Counted from the first letter of the stretch, positions 1 through 7,586 are shown. The stretch is DNA of 10,988 nucleotides from Dethiobacter sp. (GCA_018333405.1 JAGXSR010000076.1:1-10988), one strand, 5' to 3'. Translations and numbers: made by a program. Notes: generated by a model from the sequence alone, not told the origin.

Positions 1-149
1 AGGGGCCGCAGCCTTTTCCCCCCCGCCGACACGCTGTAGCGCATCGCTTCGAGGACAGCGGAAGGCTCTTCGGCCGGCGCCAAGCTGTTCTCCAGGACGC
101 GGTTAATCCGATCCCGCTCCTGCTCCAGGTAAAGCTTAATATCTAACAT
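1..149 (-). CDS. ispA: Polyprenyl (farnesyl/geranyl) diphosphate synthase, N-terminal fragment
   Basis: The first 49 codons of a gene that runs off the left edge. The reading begins MLDIKLYLEQERDR and reaches MRYSVSAGGKRLRP, the well-known N-terminal motif of all-trans short-chain polyprenyl synthases, in which the GGKRLRP stretch contacts the isopentenyl diphosphate pyrophosphate. The aspartate-rich DDxxD motifs would lie beyond the window. Enzymes of this family condense isopentenyl diphosphate with allylic diphosphates in the cytoplasm, feeding quinone, undecaprenyl and carotenoid synthesis. The ATG at 149 is preceded by GGAGAGG at 157-163, seven bases away, which fixes the start. It follows xseB, the usual order xseA-xseB-ispA in Firmicutes. 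Chain-length specificity cannot be judged from this fragment. Confidence 0.9.
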   Translation of the reverse strand, partial: MLDIKLYLEQERDRINRVLENSLAPAEEPSAVLEAMRYSVSAGGKRLRP

Positions 150-169
150 CCGCCATCCTCTCCAGTACT

Positions 170-207
170 AGGGGACATTCCCCGTCCCTGTCAGGGGTGT
201 GTCCCCT
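170..207. repeat. REP-like palindromic hairpin between xseB and ispA
   Basis: Outer arms AGGGGACA (170-177) and TGTCCCCT (200-207) are perfect complements. Inside them CCCC (180-183) can pair with GGGG (194-197), and CCCTG/CAGGG (186-190/192-196) offers an alternative inner stem. The element fills most of the 70-base gap between the xseB stop and the ispA start. GGGGACA...TGTCCCC palindromes of this kind recur as dispersed repeats in many Firmicutes genomes (general recollection, not checked here). In the mRNA it would fold just upstream of the ispA ribosome binding site. No T-tract follows on either strand, so it does not look like an intrinsic terminator. Confidence 0.6.
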
Positions 208-219
208 TACCGCTTCCGC

Positions 220-447
220 TCAGAGTTTTACCTCCTGCGCCGCTTGCTCCTCTTTCAGCAGATACTCCACCTTATACTCAATCTCAGCCAGTTTTTCCCG
301 GCAGAAGCGGGAAAGCCGGATCCCCTCCTGGAAACAAGACAGCGACTCCTCCAAAGGGATCGCCTCGTCCTCCAACCGGCGCACGATCTCTTCCAGGCGC
401 GCAATCGCCCCTTCGTAGGTCAGCTCCTGCTTAACCTTGCCGCCCAT
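220..447 (-). CDS. xseB: Exodeoxyribonuclease VII small subunit
   Basis: A 75-residue protein of the usual XseB size. The core LTYEGAIARLEEIVRRLE, followed by IPLEESLSCFQEGIRL and then a CREKLAEIE-type helix, is the family signature: a helical hairpin that binds the long arm of XseA. Exonuclease VII degrades single-stranded DNA to oligonucleotides in the cytoplasm, and the small subunits are needed for activity. A GTG at 453 is in frame, but the AGGAGG just upstream sits six bases before the ATG at 447 and is too close to serve the GTG, so 447 is preferred. The start overlaps the end of xseA by 17 bases, which suggests translational coupling. Confidence 0.93.
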   Translation of the reverse strand: MGGKVKQELTYEGAIARLEEIVRRLEDEAIPLEESLSCFQEGIRLSRFCREKLAEIEYKVEYLLKEEQAAQEVKL

Positions 448-1663
448 CTTCACCCTCCTCCATCAGCGCTTCAGTCCTGCACCGGGCTTGCCCATCTTTA
501 AAAGTCAGCATAAGCAGCCCGCCCACCTTTACCTCTTTGATCGAGCGGATAATACGTCCCTCTTCGTCCCGGCAGTAGCTGTAGCCGCGGTTCATCACCT
601 TGAGCGGGCTGAACGCCTCCAGTTTTTCATCCAAAGCGGCCTGTATTAGTCCTTTAATCTGCAGTCTGCGCCTGGTCTCCTGGCGCAAAGCCGTTTCCAG
701 CCGCTGAAGCGTCTCCCGGGAGCGCTGCAGACGGCGTTGTGGCTGCTGATAAAAGCGGCTGGTAACTGTGTAATCGAGCAGCTGTTTCTCCCGCTGCAAC
801 CGGCGCTGCAGAGCCAGGCAGGCCTGTCTTTTCTTCTGATCCAGCCCGCAGAGCAGATCATCCATGTCCGGCAACACGGCCGCCACGGCGGCTGTCGGCG
901 TGGCCGCTCGAAAATCGGCCGCAAAGTCAGCAATGGTAAAGTCTGTTTCATGCCCCACAGCCGATACTACCGGTGATCGGGAGCGGCGGATAGCCCTGGC
1001 CACTTCTTCGGTATTGAAAGGCCACAGATCTTCCAGGGAGCCGCCACCCCGGGCCAGAATAATCACATCAATATCGCCCCGCCGGTTGAGCGCGTCCATA
1101 GCGCGGGTGATCTCCGCCGGCGCTCCTGTGCCCTGCACCAGGCTCTCCGCCACAACCAGCCGGACATTGGGAAAACGGCGCCGGACCTGAGTCAGAATAT
1201 CCTGCAGCGCCGCCCCGGTAGGTGAAGTAACCACCCCGACTGTGCGGGGCAAATCAGGCAGCTTCTTTTTCCATTCAGCTTTAAACAGGCCCTCCTGCTC
1301 CAATCTGGCTTTTAATTGTTCAAAAGCCAGGAAAAGGGAGCCTACCCCCGCAGGTTCCAGCTCCGCCACATAAAGCTGGTAAATTCCGTCAGGCTCGTAT
1401 ACGGAAAGAGCGCCGTGCAGAATCACTTCCATGCCCTCTGCGGGGTTAAACAGGCAGCGCAGGTTTTCATGGCGAAAAAATACACAGCGCAGGGAGGAAC
1501 CGCTGTCCTTTACCGTAAAGTACATATGGCCGGAGCGATGATGTTTAAAATTAGAGATCTCCCCCGCCACCCACAAATTGCGCAGGCGCGGATCTCCCTG
1601 GAGCAGCCCTTTTACGTAGCGATTCAGCTCTGATACAGATAAAACAGGATTGCTTTTCCTCAT
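431..1663 (-). CDS. xseA: Exodeoxyribonuclease VII large subunit
   Basis: A 410-residue catalytic subunit of exonuclease VII, slightly shorter than the Escherichia coli protein. Residues about 5-105 form the N-terminal OB fold (LSVSELNRYVKGLL, then LWVAGEISNFK) that binds single-stranded DNA. The catalytic domain follows: TVGVVTSPTGAALQDI near 141-156, ARGGGSLEDLW at 204-214 and SAVGHETDFTIADFAAD at 234-250, all hallmark XseA motifs, with the conserved Asp/His/Glu residues in place. Residues about 265-350 are a charged, helix-rich arm that recruits XseB. The ATG at 1663 has a modest AAAGG upstream. It follows the large redox gene by 71 bases with no terminator between them, so it may be read from the upstream promoter as well as from one of its own. 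A role in DNA repair and recombination is expected. Confidence 0.96.
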   Translation of the reverse strand: MRKSNPVLSVSELNRYVKGLLQGDPRLRNLWVAGEISNFKHHRSGHMYFTVKDSGSSLRCVFFRHENLRCLFNPAEGMEVILHGALSVYEPDGIYQLYVAELEPAGVGSLFLAFEQLKARLEQEGLFKAEWKKKLPDLPRTVGVVTSPTGAALQDILTQVRRRFPNVRLVVAESLVQGTGAPAEITRAMDALNRRGDIDVIILARGGGSLEDLWPFNTEEVARAIRRSRSPVVSAVGHETDFTIADFAADFRAATPTAAVAAVLPDMDDLLCGLDQKKRQACLALQRRLQREKQLLDYTVTSRFYQQPQRRLQRSRETLQRLETALRQETRRRLQIKGLIQAALDEKLEAFSPLKVMNRGYSYCRDEEGRIIRSIKEVKVGGLLMLTFKDGQARCRTEALMEEGEDGRQG

Positions 1664-1734
1664 AATTAAACCTTTATTCCTTATAGATCGTCCGGTTTTT
1701 AAGTTTTTTCTCTTTTACTTGCGCTGCTTGTTAT

Positions 1735-4700
1735 TCAGACTTCTTGAATTATCCTATTATGATCCAGAGATTTAATTATTTCCCCGGTAATATCTTCCAA
1801 GGTTGCCGCTTTCAGTGATACACCCAGTGCCGCGGCCAGGTCCCTGATGATCATCCAGTTATATTTGCCCGCAGGGGGAAGCAAAGCCGGATTTAGGATC
1901 TGCAGTCTGCCTTCACAGTTGATTGCCGTGCCTCCGGTCTCGGCAAAATCCGCCGCGGGCAGCAATATGTTTGCCGCGGTTTCCAGTCCCTCGCTTCGCC
2001 TTGAGGTAAGAGCCACCGCAAACAGATCCTTCCCGCAAAGATCGGTTTCCAGTTTGAGTCCGTCGCCGATAAGCAAAAGCCCTTTAATTTTACCGGAATT
2101 TACGCCCGCCAGGATTCGCGGCATTGCCCTTTCCGCCGAGTGAACATCGTTGTCTCCGGGAACCGGACCGGCGCCTACCCCTAGCTCCAGAAGTCCCCGG
2201 GCATTGCCGCCCCGGAGGAGGGGCAGTATGGCCCCCTGCTCCTCTTTTCCGGCCAGGCGCAGCGCCTCTTTAAGCAAAGTCAGTTCAATCGCGCCCAGGC
2301 TCTGCCCGTCCACAATAAATAAAGGGTTTTTTGCCTTTCTAAAGTCAGCGGCTAACCCGGCCATTCCGGACAGGTTGGCCCGCAAAGCCTGCGGTAATTT
2401 CCGCAGAGCCTCCTGCCGGTCTGCCGCCGCAAAAGAGTCAGTGCCGTCAGATCCGGCCAGGAAGGCCAGGAAGCCCTGCAAAGCTTCCCTGATCATCCCC
2501 GGGTTTACCGGGATTACCCGGCCGGCGCGCCGATCCAGGCGGGTAGACCTTCCGGCAATCACCGCCAGGCAAGTTCCCCGATCCAGCCCCTTTCTTACTT
2601 TTTGAGCCAGAATTGGATAGTCTTCAGGCAGGTCGGCCTCTACGATCACCACCAGATCGCTTTCAGCCACCGCCTGGTAAGAGGGCGGCCGGCTGTCAAG
2701 CAATGCGGATCCGCCGGGCAGCGGATCCAGGCTCTCTAGATGCGCGCTGCCCAGGCCCTGCTTTGTTAGCTGAACAGCCAGGTGGATCTCCTCACAGCTC
2801 AAAAGTGGTGAAAGCAAAACGGCCAGGCTGCCTGCTCCAAAACTCTCTTTTACCTGCTTGAGGCCAACCGCCGCTTTGGTCAGCGCTTCATCCCAGCCGC
2901 ACTCCTGAAGCGCTCTGCCTTCCCGGATCAAAGGGCTGCGCAGACGGGCCGGAGATTGCCCGGCGCCGTATTCAAAGGCGCCTTTAACGCACAGGTTTCC
3001 GTCATTGATCTCCTGGCGCAGGGGAGAAGTGACCCGACTGATTTTATCTGCCGCAACATGCCAGTCGATCATGCAGCCAATGCCGCACTGCAGGCATACG
3101 CTGCGTACTACCCGGTCATCTTGCCACGGACCGGGCTTCTCGAACGGCCCTTTGGCCGCCAGCGCCCCCGTGGGGCATGCCGAGAGACACTGCCCGCAGG
3201 ATTCGCAGGTAGTTTCACTCAACGGCAATCCCAGGTACGGTTTAACCACCGTCTCATATCCCCGGTTCACCAAACAGAGGGCATTGGCTTCCTGCACCTC
3301 CTGGCAGATGCGGACACAGTTGGCGCAAAGAATACACTTGTTCGGATCGCGCCGGATCAGTGGATGATCGTCGCTGATCGGGTAACGCGGCTTCTCCACG
3401 CCCAGGCGCTTTGTCTCCACCAGGTAAGCTGTGGCGTAATCTTTTAACTTGCACTCAAATACATCCTGGCAGCCGCAAGCCAGACAACGTTTACTCTCCA
3501 ACAAAACTTCAGCTTCGCTCAAGCCGGGGTTATATTCCCGGAAATCCTGCTTCCGCGCTTCCGGCGGCAGGTGCCGCCCTGCAGATCGCGGCAGCTTCTC
3601 CCGCTGGGCGAACAGGGCGGGGTCCAGATCGCGGAGTGCGCCCATAGAGCAGGTATAAGGCTCAAGCTCGGCAAATAAGTCGGCGCCCTTCAGATACAGG
3701 TCTATAGCCAGGGCCGCTTTGCGGGCGGCGCCTACCGCTTCTACGACCGTAGCCGGTCCGGTAACCGCATCTCCGGCGGCAAAAACACCCTCCACCGGCG
3801 TACAACCGGTATCCTCACAAGCAGCCATCCGCTTGCCGGACAGATCCAGGCTGCAGGCGCAAACCTGATCCAGATCCAGCGACTGGCCGATGGCCATAAT
3901 CACATTATCCAGCTCCAGCTTGAAACCGGAGCCTTCGATTACAATCGGGCGGCGGCGCCCGCCGGCGTCCGGATCACCCAGCTCCATGCGCACGCACTCG
4001 ATACCGGTGACACAGTGTTCACCCAAGACAGAAACAGGATTGGTCAGGTAGTAAAAGCGGACTCCTTCCTCTTCCGCCTCTTCAATTTCCACCGGGTTGG
4101 CCGGCATTTCGTGGCGGCTGCGGCGATAGAGCAAATAGACCTCTTCCACTCCTAAACGCAGGGCAGTTCTTGCCGCGTCCATAGCCGTATTCCCTCCGCC
4201 GACCACGGCCACTTTTGTTCCCAGTGCAGGCGGGTTTCCTTCTTCCACGCGTCGCAGAAAATCAATCCCCTTTAAGATGCCCGGAAGCTCTTCCTTCTCC
4301 AGGCCCATCCCCTGGGCCGATTGGCAGCCAAGTCCTACAAATACAGCATCATAACGCTCTTTTAACTCTTCCAGGGTAAAATCTTTGCCCAGTTCAACAC
4401 CCAAATGCACCTCCCGGCACAGCCCGGCAATCAGTTGTATTTCTTTATCCAGCAGCGCCTTGGGCAGCCTGTATTCCGGGATACCGTAGCGTAACATACC
4501 ACCCAGTTTCGGTCCCCGGTCATATAGAGCAACCCGGTGGCCGGCCAGGGCCAGGAAGTAAGCGGCGGTGAGACCGGCTGGGCCTCCGCCCACCACGGCC
4601 ACCTCTTTGCCGGTATCCGGGGCGGCGGAAGGCTGATCCGAGTTCACAGCTTGCAGATCAAAGTCCCCGGCAAACCGCTTTAGATCGCAGATGTTGACCG

Positions 4701-5187
4701 GTTCATCCACCAGGACGCGTCGGCACTGCTCCTCGCAAAAGCGCGGACAAACTCTGCCACAGATTGAAGGAAGCGGCATCTTCTCTTTGATCAGATCCGC
4801 CGCCTTCTTGTATTCCCCCCGGTCCAGGTAAGCGATATAACCCTGGATATCAATATGCGCCGGACAGGCCAGCTGGCAGGGCGCGATACAATCGCCGCAG
4901 TGTTCGGACAGAAGCAGCTCCAAAGCGGTTTTTCTTAAATCCCGCAGCGGCTCGCTATCCGTTTCTACGCGCATCCCTTCCGCTACCGCGGTGGCGCAGG
5001 CCGGCACAGGCCCGCGCGGCCCGCCGGCCTCCACAAAGCAAAGCCGGCAGGAGCCGAAAGGTTTTATCCGCGGGTCGTAACACAGGTGAGGTATTTCAAT
5101 TCCGTTCTGCAAGGCAACTTCCAACAGGTTGCTCCCCGCTTCGGCCGTGATCTCTTTTCCGTTAATAAAAATTGTTGCTTCAGGCAT
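1735..5187 (-). CDS. stnC: StnC-like fused transhydrogenase subunit (2Fe-2S / GltD-NfnB flavin domain / ferredoxin / NuoG-like)
   Basis: An 1150-residue multidomain redox protein. Residues 1-80 are a NuoG-type [2Fe-2S] domain (C36, C47, C50, C64). Residues about 97-155 hold the GltD-type cysteine set (C97, C100, C104, C108, then CGRVCPRFCEEQC at 143-155). Residues about 195-500 form a GltD/NfnB-like flavoprotein with VVGGGPAG (198-205) for FAD, VVGGGNTAMD (328-337) for NAD(P)H and AAGDAVTGPATVVEA (470-484). A cysteine cluster lies at 568-579. Two [4Fe-4S] motifs follow (C618/621/624/628 and C661/664/667/671), then a molybdopterin-oxidoreductase-type cluster (C698/701/705/733) and a NuoG-like C-terminal domain. 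That last domain has no Cys or Sec at the expected catalytic site, and the H-cluster motifs of hydrogenase are absent. Together with the NuoE- and NuoF-like neighbours this matches the Sporomusa-type Nfn (Stn) transhydrogenase linking ferredoxin, NADH and NADPH. GGAGG five bases before the ATG supports the start. Automated annotation may call it a formate dehydrogenase alpha subunit or a glutamate synthase. Confidence 0.82.
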   Translation of the reverse strand: MPEATIFINGKEITAEAGSNLLEVALQNGIEIPHLCYDPRIKPFGSCRLCFVEAGGPRGPVPACATAVAEGMRVETDSEPLRDLRKTALELLLSEHCGDCIAPCQLACPAHIDIQGYIAYLDRGEYKKAADLIKEKMPLPSICGRVCPRFCEEQCRRVLVDEPVNICDLKRFAGDFDLQAVNSDQPSAAPDTGKEVAVVGGGPAGLTAAYFLALAGHRVALYDRGPKLGGMLRYGIPEYRLPKALLDKEIQLIAGLCREVHLGVELGKDFTLEELKERYDAVFVGLGCQSAQGMGLEKEELPGILKGIDFLRRVEEGNPPALGTKVAVVGGGNTAMDAARTALRLGVEEVYLLYRRSRHEMPANPVEIEEAEEEGVRFYYLTNPVSVLGEHCVTGIECVRMELGDPDAGGRRRPIVIEGSGFKLELDNVIMAIGQSLDLDQVCACSLDLSGKRMAACEDTGCTPVEGVFAAGDAVTGPATVVEAVGAARKAALAIDLYLKGADLFAELEPYTCSMGALRDLDPALFAQREKLPRSAGRHLPPEARKQDFREYNPGLSEAEVLLESKRCLACGCQDVFECKLKDYATAYLVETKRLGVEKPRYPISDDHPLIRRDPNKCILCANCVRICQEVQEANALCLVNRGYETVVKPYLGLPLSETTCESCGQCLSACPTGALAAKGPFEKPGPWQDDRVVRSVCLQCGIGCMIDWHVAADKISRVTSPLRQEINDGNLCVKGAFEYGAGQSPARLRSPLIREGRALQECGWDEALTKAAVGLKQVKESFGAGSLAVLLSPLLSCEEIHLAVQLTKQGLGSAHLESLDPLPGGSALLDSRPPSYQAVAESDLVVIVEADLPEDYPILAQKVRKGLDRGTCLAVIAGRSTRLDRRAGRVIPVNPGMIREALQGFLAFLAGSDGTDSFAAADRQEALRKLPQALRANLSGMAGLAADFRKAKNPLFIVDGQSLGAIELTLLKEALRLAGKEEQGAILPLLRGGNARGLLELGVGAGPVPGDNDVHSAERAMPRILAGVNSGKIKGLLLIGDGLKLETDLCGKDLFAVALTSRRSEGLETAANILLPAADFAETGGTAINCEGRLQILNPALLPPAGKYNWMIIRDLAAALGVSLKAATLEDITGEIIKSLDHNRIIQEV

Positions 5188-5213
5188 TTCGTCCTCCCCT
5201 AGTTCTATTCCCC

Positions 5214-5240
5214 CGCCCGTAAAATCCGCGGGCGTTTTTT
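5214..5240 (+). terminator. Intrinsic-terminator-like hairpin on the + strand between stnB and stnC
   Basis: On the + strand CGCCCG (5214-5219) pairs with CGGGCG (5229-5234) around a nine-base loop, and six T residues (5235-5240) follow directly. This is the form of a Rho-independent terminator, but it faces against every gene in the window. In the sense (minus) mRNA the same stem appears without a downstream U-tract. It lies in the 56-base gap between the NuoF-like and the fused subunit genes, just upstream of the stnC ribosome binding site. It could stop antisense transcription, or act in the sense mRNA as a stability or processing stem that adjusts subunit ratios. Confidence 0.5.
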
Positions 5241-5243
5241 GCT

Positions 5244-7040
5244 TTATGCTTTTACTTTCGGGTTTGAGCTTATCAGGATCGCCTCAAACTTGCAGCTGTT
5301 AATACACAGACCGCAGCGGATGCAAGCGGACAGCTGAATTGAGTGCGCTTCTTTCTTCGTCCCGGAAATGGCGCCGGTGGGACACTGCCGGGCACAGAGG
5401 GTGCAGCCGGTGCAAGAGTCGCGGTCAATCTTGTATTCGATCAACGCTTTACACTTTTTGGCCGGACAGTATTTCTCGCGCACATGCGCCTCATATTCGT
5501 CCCGGAAAAATTGAATAGTGGTCAGCACCGGATTTGGCGCAGTTTGCCCCAGACCGCACAGGGAGCCGCTTTTTATCTTCTCGGCCAGATCCACCAGGAT
5601 CTGCACATCCTCTTCCCGGCCTTCTCCTTGTGTGATCCGCTCCAAAATCTTATGCATCTGGTTGGTGCCGGCGCGGCAAAATGTACACTTGCCGCATGAT
5701 TCATCCTTGGTAAAGGTTAAAAAATACTTGGCCACATCCACCATGCAGGTTTCCTCGTCCATCACCAGCAGGCCGCCGGAGCCCATTATCGCCCCGATTT
5801 TTTTCAGCGACTCATAATCCACAGGCGTATCGCCCAGTGAAGCGGGAATACATCCGCCGGAGGGACCGCCGGTCTGCACTGCTTTAAACGGTTTTCCCGT
5901 AGATATACCGCCGCCGATCTCGAAAACTATTTTATTGATCGTAGTGCCCATAGGAATTTCTATCAGACCGCCCCGCCTGATTTTGCCGGCCAGGGCAAAG
6001 ACCTTGGTCCCCTTGCTCTCTTCTGTGCCCAAGGAGCTGTACGCTTCGGCGCCCTGATGCATGATGCGGGGCACATTGGCCAACGTCTCCACATTGTTAA
6101 TCGAGGTAGGAGATCCGAACAGCCCCTTTTGCGCCGGAAAAGGCGGGCGGAAACGGGGCATACCACGCTTGCCTTCAATGGACATGAGCAGTGCGGTCTC
6201 TTCGCCGCAGACAAAAGCGCCGGCGCCCTCCCGGATAAAGACCTTAAAACTGAAATCAGAACCCAAAATCCGCTCTCCCAAAAAACCGCTTGCTTCCGCC
6301 TGACTGATGGCCAGCTTCAGCCTGCGGATAGCCAGGGGATATTCAGCCCGGATATATACGTAGCCGGCAGAGGCGCCGATGGCGTATCCGGCGATCAGCA
6401 TCCCTTCCAACACGCTGTGGGTATCACTTTCCAGGATACTCCGGTCCATAAACGCCCCCGGGTCGCCTTCATCGGCGTTACAGATGATATATTTCTGCAC
6501 GCCTGCCGCCTCGCGGGTCAGTCGCCACTTGGTGTGAGTGGGGAAGCCTGCGCCGCCGCGGCCGCGCAGGCCGGAGCGCCTGATCTCTTCGATCACCTCG
6601 CCAGGGGTCATGGCGGTCAGCGCCGCGCGCAGACCTTCATATCCGCCGATCGCCGTATAGCTTTCTATATTCTCAGGATCGATCAGACCGCAATTCTTGA
6701 GCAGAATCCGCTTTTGCTTATCTAAAAAAGTTTCCTCCCCGGGTGTACAGCCCTCACCCAGGAGCAGAAGGTCGATCACCGGCCGGCCCTGTTTAAGATG
6801 TTCTTCCACGATACGCAAAGCATCATCAGGAGTCAGTTTGCCGTAAAGATATCTCTTTCCACCGGCTTCCAGCACTTCCACCAGAGGTTCGTTGTAGCAC
6901 ATACCGATACAGCCAGTCCTCTCCAGAGACACAGCTGACCCTTTCAACGCATCCTGAAATCTGGCGTAGACTTTGGCGGCCCCTCCGGCGATACCGCAGG
7001 TAGCCAGCCCGACTTTGACCCGGTACTCCGGTTCAGGCAT
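5244..7040 (-). CDS. stnB: NuoF/HydB-like flavin and iron-sulfur subunit of the Stn-type transhydrogenase
   Basis: A 598-residue NADH-binding flavoprotein of the HydB/NuoF family. Residues about 5-85 form a thioredoxin-like domain with CGIAGGA at C15 and GCIGMC (C44, C48); only three of the usual four [2Fe-2S] cysteines are visible. The NuoF core follows: GRGGAGFPT (160-168) and NADEGDPGAF (188-197) for FMN and NADH, and GAGAFVCGEE (272-281). The N3-type [4Fe-4S] cluster has ESCGKCTFC (C449/452/455) plus C495. A CPAKKC pair (C525/C530) and a C-terminal double [4Fe-4S] ferredoxin (C543/546/549/553 and C573/576/579/583) separate HydB-type proteins from respiratory NuoF. The family is the core of electron-bifurcating hydrogenases and transhydrogenases. 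An ATG 105 bases upstream is in frame, but the ATG at 7040 matches the family N-terminus, has a G-rich site upstream and overlaps the stnA stop by eight bases. It is cytoplasmic; no membrane segment is seen. Confidence 0.88.
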   Translation of the reverse strand: MPEPEYRVKVGLATCGIAGGAAKVYARFQDALKGSAVSLERTGCIGMCYNEPLVEVLEAGGKRYLYGKLTPDDALRIVEEHLKQGRPVIDLLLLGEGCTPGEETFLDKQKRILLKNCGLIDPENIESYTAIGGYEGLRAALTAMTPGEVIEEIRRSGLRGRGGAGFPTHTKWRLTREAAGVQKYIICNADEGDPGAFMDRSILESDTHSVLEGMLIAGYAIGASAGYVYIRAEYPLAIRRLKLAISQAEASGFLGERILGSDFSFKVFIREGAGAFVCGEETALLMSIEGKRGMPRFRPPFPAQKGLFGSPTSINNVETLANVPRIMHQGAEAYSSLGTEESKGTKVFALAGKIRRGGLIEIPMGTTINKIVFEIGGGISTGKPFKAVQTGGPSGGCIPASLGDTPVDYESLKKIGAIMGSGGLLVMDEETCMVDVAKYFLTFTKDESCGKCTFCRAGTNQMHKILERITQGEGREEDVQILVDLAEKIKSGSLCGLGQTAPNPVLTTIQFFRDEYEAHVREKYCPAKKCKALIEYKIDRDSCTGCTLCARQCPTGAISGTKKEAHSIQLSACIRCGLCINSCKFEAILISSNPKVKA

Positions 7041-7563
7041 CTGTGCATACCCCCATGGCTTCAGCATTTTTGGCAGATAATTTGCGGGTTTCCTTGACAA
7101 TCTTTTTAATTTTATCCGGGGTGAGCCGGCCATTAGTTTCTTCATTGAGGGTAATCACGGGGGCCAGGCTGCAGCAGCCGAGACAGGCTACCTTCTCTAA
7201 ACTGAACTTGCCGTCGGGGCTGGTTCCGCCGGCAGAAGCCTTGGTTTCAAATTGCAGCGATTCCGTGATCTTCTCCGCTCCGGCCAGATGGCAAGCGGTA
7301 CCGTGACAGACCTGGATTAAGTTTTCGCCGATCGGCTCCATTCTGAACTGGGCATAAAAAGTAACAATACTGTAAAGCTCGCTTACCGGGATTCCGGAAA
7401 ATTCTGAAGCCCGCTCCAACATCTGCGGCGAAACGTAGCCGAAGGCGCTCTGGATATCCTGTAATATGGGGATGGCCGGGCCCTGTTCCGCCTGGTGGCG
7501 CTGTACTATCTCCATGATAGCAAACAGAGGCTGCTCCTTAGCGCTAATTTTCAGATTATTCAT
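7033..7563 (-). CDS. stnA: NuoE/HydC-like [2Fe-2S] subunit of the Stn-type transhydrogenase
   Basis: A 176-residue thioredoxin-like [2Fe-2S] protein of the NuoE/HydC family. The helical N-terminus contains IPILQDIQSAFGYVS (31-45) and SELYSIVTFYAQF (61-73), both typical of NuoE. The cluster ligands are C86 and C91 (VCHGTACHL) plus C127 and C131 (ACLGCCSLAP), with an extra cysteine at 130. In the family it pairs with the NuoF-like subunit and carries an auxiliary cluster near the flavin. It is the first gene of the redox operon and overlaps stnB by eight bases. The start is uncertain: ATG 7563 has GGAG nine bases upstream, but a TTG at 7578 lies ten bases from a stronger AGGAG and would add five residues. 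A TTG at 7611 is also in frame and less likely. Confidence 0.87.
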   Translation of the reverse strand: MNNLKISAKEQPLFAIMEIVQRHQAEQGPAIPILQDIQSAFGYVSPQMLERASEFSGIPVSELYSIVTFYAQFRMEPIGENLIQVCHGTACHLAGAEKITESLQFETKASAGGTSPDGKFSLEKVACLGCCSLAPVITLNEETNGRLTPDKIKKIVKETRKLSAKNAEAMGVCTDA

Positions 7564-7586
7564 ATTCTTATGCTCCAAACCTGCAT
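7560..7586 (-). other. Possible 8-codon leader ORF overlapping the stnA start
   Basis: AGGAG followed two bases later by ATG (7586) opens a short frame reading MQVWSIRI, whose TGA overlaps the presumed stnA start as ATGA. The strong purine-rich site is too far (about 25 bases) to serve the stnA ATG at 7563 directly. However, its spacing to this ATG is very short, and it might instead serve a TTG start of stnA at 7578. It is a candidate translational coupling or leader element, not a confirmed gene. Confidence 0.2.

Noticed and set aside
1664..1734. Possible xseA promoter with TATAAG in the stnC-xseA gap
   Set aside because: No acceptable -35 hexamer at 16-18 bases spacing; read-through from the stn operon is as likely.
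3005..3658. Long + strand frames opposite stnC
   Set aside because: They have no ribosome binding sites and no recognisable protein signature, and they lie antisense to a clearly coding gene; they are by-products of GC-rich codon use.
1735..5187. Reading the large subunit as an [FeFe]-hydrogenase or a catalytic formate dehydrogenase
   Set aside because: No H-cluster motifs (TSCxP, MPCxxKxxE type) and no Cys or Sec at the molybdopterin active-site position were found.
7041..7145. Longer NuoF-like reading frame starting at ATG 7145
   Set aside because: It would overlap stnA by more than 100 bases, lacks a ribosome binding site, and the added residues are basic and unlike the family N-terminus; ATG 7040 fits better.
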